Assembly: GCF_048270095.1 (NCBI RefSeq)
Contig: NZ_JBLWTL010000003.1
Location: 62,001 to 126,000 of the forward strand
Length of the DNA stretch: 64,000 bases
From: Maricaulis sp048270095
GTDB taxonomy: Bacteria > Pseudomonadota > Alphaproteobacteria > Caulobacterales > Maricaulaceae
Direction of reading: 5' to 3'
The position numbers were made by a program, and so were the translations under genes. The notes below the pieces were generated by a model. That model was not told the origin of the DNA. It saw only the letters and a program-made list of their open reading frames with translations, and did no database searches. Numbering within the stretch: position 1 is the stretch's first letter; each line of letters begins with the position of its first letter. Below are positions 61,201-64,000 of the stretch, in pieces.

Positions 61201-62114
61201 TGATCGGCGGCGACGGCGATGACATGCTCCTGGGCTTGGACGGCAATGATATGCTGATCGGTGGCGCTGGCGATGACATCCTCTTTGGTGGCAACGGTGA
61301 CGACACCTTGGTTGGCGGCGCCGGCGCAGACTTTCTGCAAGGACATGGCGGGTTTAATACGGCCGACTACTCCAGCTCCAGCGCAGGGATTGATGTGCGT
61401 CTGTGGCGGGGCGGTGCAAACTCCGGTGGCGATGCCGAGGGTGACAGGCTGCGCGATATCGATGCCGTAATTGGCTCGGACTTCGACGATGTGCTGCAAG
61501 GCCGGAATGGTGTTGATGTGAATCTGGACGGCGGTGCCGGCAATGACTTCATCGATGGCCTGAACGGAAACAACGTCCTTGTCGGCGGCGCAGGTGACGA
61601 CAGCATCTATGGTCGGGCCGGCACGGACACGCTTGATGGCGGGACCGGTACCGACACACTGAGCGGCGGCGCTGACGCAGACACATTCGTCTTCGCCGAC
61701 GGTTATGGTGCCGACACCATCCTGGACTTCGAGGATGGCACCGACACGATCGACCTGACCGGTGTGTCTGGCGTCTCCAGTGCAGTGGACGTGTTCAATC
61801 GCGCATCACTCAACGGTGCCGATACGGTCATCGATCTGGGCGGCGGCGACACCCTGACCATCGCCGGCTGGAACTACCAGACTGAGATGGACGGGTCTGA
61901 GTTCCTGTTTGCTGCACCAGCAGCTGCTGCACTCAAACTTTCGGGCGGATCTGCATCGGGCGGATCTGCACCTGGCGGGCCTGCAATGGTGTTCGACCTC
62001 AAGTCAGGTATCGGCGAAGGCTTCATCGAGTTCGACCAACAGAACCAGTCCTTTGATTCAGTTGGCGACATGATCTCCTCCGATTATGATGGACCAGACT
62101 ATTACACCTTCTGA
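58284..62114 (+). CDS. Secreted beta-helix/RTX calcium-binding protein
   Basis: A 1276-residue protein without a Sec signal. The N-terminal 200 residues are unique; then two right-handed beta-helix regions start with TIQEAINASVDGDTVTIGAG (about 215-480) and IQAAVDASEAGDTIIVGPG (about 485-760). From about 775 come RTX nonapeptides (GGxGNDxLx) in three long units, each opened by DVRLWRGGxNSGG; a C-terminal serralysin-like region follows (TFVFADGYGADTILDFEDGT) and a short tail ending DYYTF. This layout is typical of type I-secreted proteins that fold with calcium outside the cell. No T1SS genes are present here. The role could be polysaccharide binding or cleavage, or surface coating; catalytic residues are not obvious. 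Confidence 0.85.
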   Translation: MAFTTSQDFIDAWAELDAAYVTFPSLASTGGNYQDDTPVATSGEFIDVLSQFPGYFATLQSGATTMGQLALAVNTLFVELANAYVEYLEAGNPPIMDIAKDRGGPPKPGQTYHDNILGNLGDGPIAWRFGSDDPANNVDVTGDGIGDLNAEPRSVDALAYGARPLPDGNSTANIKASIEWDLANIPGISPADLDLGRLAHIAGEINLVSGGVITTYATIQEAINASVDGDTVTIGAGTYVQTGVLNVNKEISIIGAGDGATIIETGVAGYGLHVTADNVSLSDMSIDASNTTHYGVKIDPGSGVYEDAITNFSMEDMTVSGAGRSEIDMNGLDGGTFTNVTADGLDTSGVGFGVSDSTGITFTDITTTGNNWGAVGLYSAGRSYEPGTDDVTFAGTFTSDDAPGIYMEEELLEGVPTTVTNIDLSGIYDTVFTVFNPDHRAGGENFHFMFGNEADAESFALSLPSPESSVIESDGTFYVYAGMSIQAAVDASEAGDTIIVGPGTYDEDVVIDHAVTLLSADGAATTIINGQNGALGAIEVDPNAGAVQIGATGQGFTVQGNNGNGAVENAAIYLQGAQDGITIQGNIIEARGDAGLLSEYSAAVSNLLIDNNEFTGQTFEGADPGGNGFATQFDVGNNVPRQLVTIGGNGQNASDVTFTNNTVSGTAGGTNAGGDQGNTLVTIDAANSTIEDNLFTGFTNRYATALRAREDNTDIRNNVFDGETAGSANTGAIYVDTPLPGTIEGNTYITETGARTFESVAGGQIIRGGTEVDMIDYSASDAGVDVRLWRGGENSGGHAQGDIIRDVESLTGSAFDDFLQGKYGIDATLNGGGGNDEIRGYDGNDTLIGGDGDDNLRGGDGDDMLDGGAGDDILIAGNGDDTLIGGAGADFLIGHGGFDTVDYSSSSAGIDVRLWRGGANSGGDAEGDKLRDIEAVIGSDFDDVLQGKFGVDVTLNGGGGNDEVRGYDGNDTLIGGDGDDMLLGLDGNDMLIGGAGDDILFGGNGDDTLVGGAGADFLQGHGGFNTADYSSSSAGIDVRLWRGGANSGGDAEGDRLRDIDAVIGSDFDDVLQGRNGVDVNLDGGAGNDFIDGLNGNNVLVGGAGDDSIYGRAGTDTLDGGTGTDTLSGGADADTFVFADGYGADTILDFEDGTDTIDLTGVSGVSSAVDVFNRASLNGADTVIDLGGGDTLTIAGWNYQTEMDGSEFLFAAPAAAALKLSGGSASGGSAPGGPAMVFDLKSGIGEGFIEFDQQNQSFDSVGDMISSDYDGPDYYTF
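60609..61560 (+). repeat. Three 378-bp tandem RTX units
   Basis: The word GACTAYTCC, opening each unit, occurs at 60609, 60987 and 61365: exactly 378 bases (126 codons) apart. The second and third are nearly identical over most of their length, and the third diverges after about 61550. Each unit has one DVRLWRGG segment plus RTX nonapeptides. Confidence 0.88.
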
Positions 62115-62124
62115 TGAAGGCGCT

Positions 62125-62151
62125 TCCAGACCGGGCCCCGCCCGGTCTGGA
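62125..62151 (+). terminator. Terminator-like hairpin after the RTX gene
   Basis: An 11-bp perfect stem (TCCAGACCGGG, 62125-62135, with 62141-62151) and a 5-base loop, 10 bp after the stop. There is no T run, so efficiency is uncertain. Confidence 0.65.
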
Positions 62152-62265
62152 CGCTGGCTCCAAACTGGACTTAAGTGCGGCGGGTTCTCCTTGAATCCGC
62201 CGTTCGCTTGTATGAACGGTCCGGGCGTCCAAGGATGAGGCCACCAGTGCGGGGGATGAACTCAA

Positions 62266-63405
62266 ATGGCTGCAGCAAGTCGAGCGCCACGCGTCCTCCT
62301 GGTCCACTATTGGCTCGTCGGCATGCGTGGTGGGGAGAAAGTCCTCGAAGCCCTCTGCCGGATGTTCCCCGAGGCTGACATTCTCACCCACGTCGTCGAC
62401 CGTGAACACTTGTCGCCCCTTCTGAAACAACACCGCATTCTGACGACGTCGATAAACCGGCTTCCCTGGTCAAAACGTCTCTACCAGACGTATCTGCCCT
62501 TCATGCCACAAGCGCTCGAAGCCTGTGATCTCACCGGCTACGACCTGGTTATTTCCAGCGAATCCGGCCCTGCGAAAGGGGTGATTGTTCCGCCCGACAC
62601 GCCGCATATCTGCTATTGCCATTCACCGATGCGCTATATCTGGGACCAGTATCACGCCTATAAATCATCGGCTGGCCTGCTGGCCGGGATCGCTATGCCC
62701 TATATCGCCCACCGGCTCCGGCAGTGGGATGTCACGAGCGCAGCTCGGGTCGATCACTTCGTGGCGAATTCGAACCATGTCGCCAATCGTGTCAGAAAAT
62801 ACTGGCGCCGTGACGCTTCGGTCATTCATCCACCCGTCGATATAGCCGCATTCTCGCCCGTCGAACCGCAACAGCGTGGCGATTACTATCTCTGGCTCGG
62901 CGAGCTCGCCCCATACAAACGGCCCGACGTCGCAATCGATGCATTCCGGCAATCCGGTCGCAAACTCAAGGTCATCGGCGGCCCCGGCAAGGAGATCTCA
63001 CACTTGCAGAAGTCCGCCGGACCTATGATCGAATTTCTGGGCAAGACGGATTTTGACACGCTCAGACATCATCTCGCCCGATGCAAGGCATTGGTGTTCC
63101 CGGGCGAAGAAGACTTTGGAATTGTGCCGGTTGAAGCCTTGGCTTCAGGTCGGCCGGTGATTGGCTTCAATCGTGGCGGGGTCCGCGATACAGTGACCGA
63201 CGGTCGAACCGGCATTCTGTATGATGACCCCAGTGCAGCCGGGCTGAATGCCGCCATCGACCGGTTCGAGACCAGCGGTCTCGACATCTGCGACACAGCC
63301 GTGTTCACGGACGCGGCGGCGAATTTCTCCGAAGCCCGTTTTATCGAGGAAATGTGGTCCGCCGTCAGATCGCAATCTTTGCCGCACGGGGCTGATTGGC
63401 AGTAA
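62266..63405 (+). CDS. Family 4 glycosyltransferase (GT-B fold)
   Basis: A 379-residue cytoplasmic glycosyltransferase. The N-domain has VLLVHYWLVGMRGGEKVLEA; the C-domain has LWLGELAPYKRPDVAIDAF (start of the GT4 nucleotide-sugar domain) and the EX7E-type motif region PGEEDFGIVPVEALASGRPV. It transfers a sugar, often mannose or galactose, from a nucleotide donor to a lipid-linked glycan. GGGGGA lies about 10 bases before ATG 62266. Its TAA shares a base with the ATG of a flippase gene, so it begins an exopolysaccharide, holdfast-like or O-antigen operon that runs out of the window. Confidence 0.9.
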   Translation: MAAASRAPRVLLVHYWLVGMRGGEKVLEALCRMFPEADILTHVVDREHLSPLLKQHRILTTSINRLPWSKRLYQTYLPFMPQALEACDLTGYDLVISSESGPAKGVIVPPDTPHICYCHSPMRYIWDQYHAYKSSAGLLAGIAMPYIAHRLRQWDVTSAARVDHFVANSNHVANRVRKYWRRDASVIHPPVDIAAFSPVEPQQRGDYYLWLGELAPYKRPDVAIDAFRQSGRKLKVIGGPGKEISHLQKSAGPMIEFLGKTDFDTLRHHLARCKALVFPGEEDFGIVPVEALASGRPVIGFNRGGVRDTVTDGRTGILYDDPSAAGLNAAIDRFETSGLDICDTAVFTDAAANFSEARFIEEMWSAVRSQSLPHGADWQ

Positions 63406-64000
63406 TGTTGCTGGGCCGCCTGAGATCATTGCGCGAACGCGTCCGCGCTCAACCCGAATTGATCGGCCGCACCGCGATCGTCCTGCTCATCAAGCTGGGC
63501 GCGGCCGGACTGTCTTATGCAATGTTCATTGCGATCGCCCGCGCACTCGACGCGGAAGCGTTCGGCAGTTTCGGTCTGGCATTTTCGGCCGCCACCCTGG
63601 GCGCCGTAATTATCGGATTTGGGCAGAAGGCCTATATTCTCCGGCGCGCGCCAGTCTTGTTCGCCGCCCGAAACCAGGCAGCGGTCGGAGCCCTCAATCG
63701 CCGCGCCCTCCTGGTATTTGCCTTGATGACAATCCTGATAGGCGGCCTCGGCCTTCTTGCTGTGACCGCCTGGCCAACCACCCTTCCCGCTGGATTGTGG
63801 CTATGGGCGACTGGGGCAGCGGGATTGTTCGCGCTCGCCGAATATCAGCAAAGCACGGCCCGTTCGGCCGGAATTTTCATTCGCGCGCTGGCGCCCCGAG
63901 ATTTGGTCTGGCGGATTTTGGTGATCGCTTTTGCCGTCGGAGCCGCGAGCGCCACTTGGATGTCCGCGCAAAGCATCTTTGCTGCCCTTGTCCTGTCGCT
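63405..64000 (+). CDS. Polysaccharide flippase-like membrane protein (partial, 3' end outside window)
   Basis: The frame from ATG 63405 (TAATG overlap with the glycosyltransferase) is open to the window end, giving 198 residues. It is strongly hydrophobic, with the Wzx/MATE-like N-terminus AGLSYAMFIAIARALDAEAF and GSFGLAFSAATLGAVIIGFG, followed by further TM segments (LVFALMTILIGGLGLLAVT; IFAALVLS). Such proteins flip lipid-linked glycans across the inner membrane. The family name rests on the N-terminal half only. Confidence 0.78.
   Translation, partial: MLLGRLRSLRERVRAQPELIGRTAIVLLIKLGAAGLSYAMFIAIARALDAEAFGSFGLAFSAATLGAVIIGFGQKAYILRRAPVLFAARNQAAVGALNRRALLVFALMTILIGGLGLLAVTAWPTTLPAGLWLWATGAAGLFALAEYQQSTARSAGIFIRALAPRDLVWRILVIAFAVGAASATWMSAQSIFAALVLS

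Overview
The window is a chromosomal segment of a GC-rich Gram-negative bacterium, most likely a marine or aquatic alphaproteobacterium of the Hyphomonadaceae/Maricaulales kind. That placement is inferred from the TonB receptor, the acyl-CoA and terpene catabolic sets, the MocR and HxlR regulators and the codon use. I saw no rRNA, tRNA, insertion sequence, phage or CRISPR array. Genes are tightly packed, and many junctions are 1-11 bp ATGA, GTGA or TGATG overlaps.

Layout. (1) 1-8987: a partial enoyl-CoA hydratase reading out of the window on the minus strand, then a plus-strand six-gene cluster of the acyclic-terpene-utilisation (Atu) or leucine type: AtuA-like protein, acyl-CoA carboxylase beta subunit, enoyl-CoA hydratase, biotin carboxylase/BCCP alpha subunit, nitronate monooxygenase-like flavoprotein, TIGR03084-type protein. 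(2) 9112-10755: two small exported proteins (minus). (3) 10900-26099: a 14-gene minus-strand type II secretion operon, gspE-F-G-H-I-J-L-M-C-D-K, followed by an unusual fusion of an ArsP/DUF318-type permease with an FG-GAP/ASPIC-UnbV beta-propeller, then two Sel1-repeat proteins. (4) 26265-36158: a roughly 3300-residue autotransporter-like adhesin with about two dozen bacterial Ig-like repeats; part of it is an exact 285-bp-phase tandem array. (5) 36517-42599: two thiolases, a tandem HxlR regulator with two zinc-ribbon-like Cys sets, a DUF1295 membrane reductase/methyltransferase-like protein and a carotenoid/stilbene oxygenase. Together they look like a terpenoid, apocarotenoid or aromatic side-chain catabolic module. 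(6) 42684-55887 (all minus): a MocR/GabR-type regulator with an extra C-terminal domain, nitrilase-family amidase, TonB receptor, TPR-sulfotransferase, serine hydrolase, MFS transporter, GabD and GabT. (7) 56110-64000: a PP2A-like phosphatase, a BTLCP (LapG-superfamily) cysteine peptidase, a 1276-residue beta-helix/RTX protein, a family-4 glycosyltransferase and the start of a polysaccharide flippase.

Three places best fit an undescribed system. The first is the permease-propeller fusion and Sel1 tail, translationally coupled to a complete set of T2SS structural genes. The second is the regulator-amidase-TonB-sulfotransferase-hydrolase-MFS-GabDT locus, in which the gabD and amidase promoters share matching direct-repeat motifs. 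It reads as an outer-membrane-to-succinate pathway for a GABA-releasing amide. The third is the tandem HxlR regulator sitting between a thiolase pair and a carotenoid-oxygenase operon, with related palindromes in the neighbouring promoters. Start codons were re-chosen from overlaps, Shine-Dalgarno matches and signal peptides, and each choice is stated where it matters.
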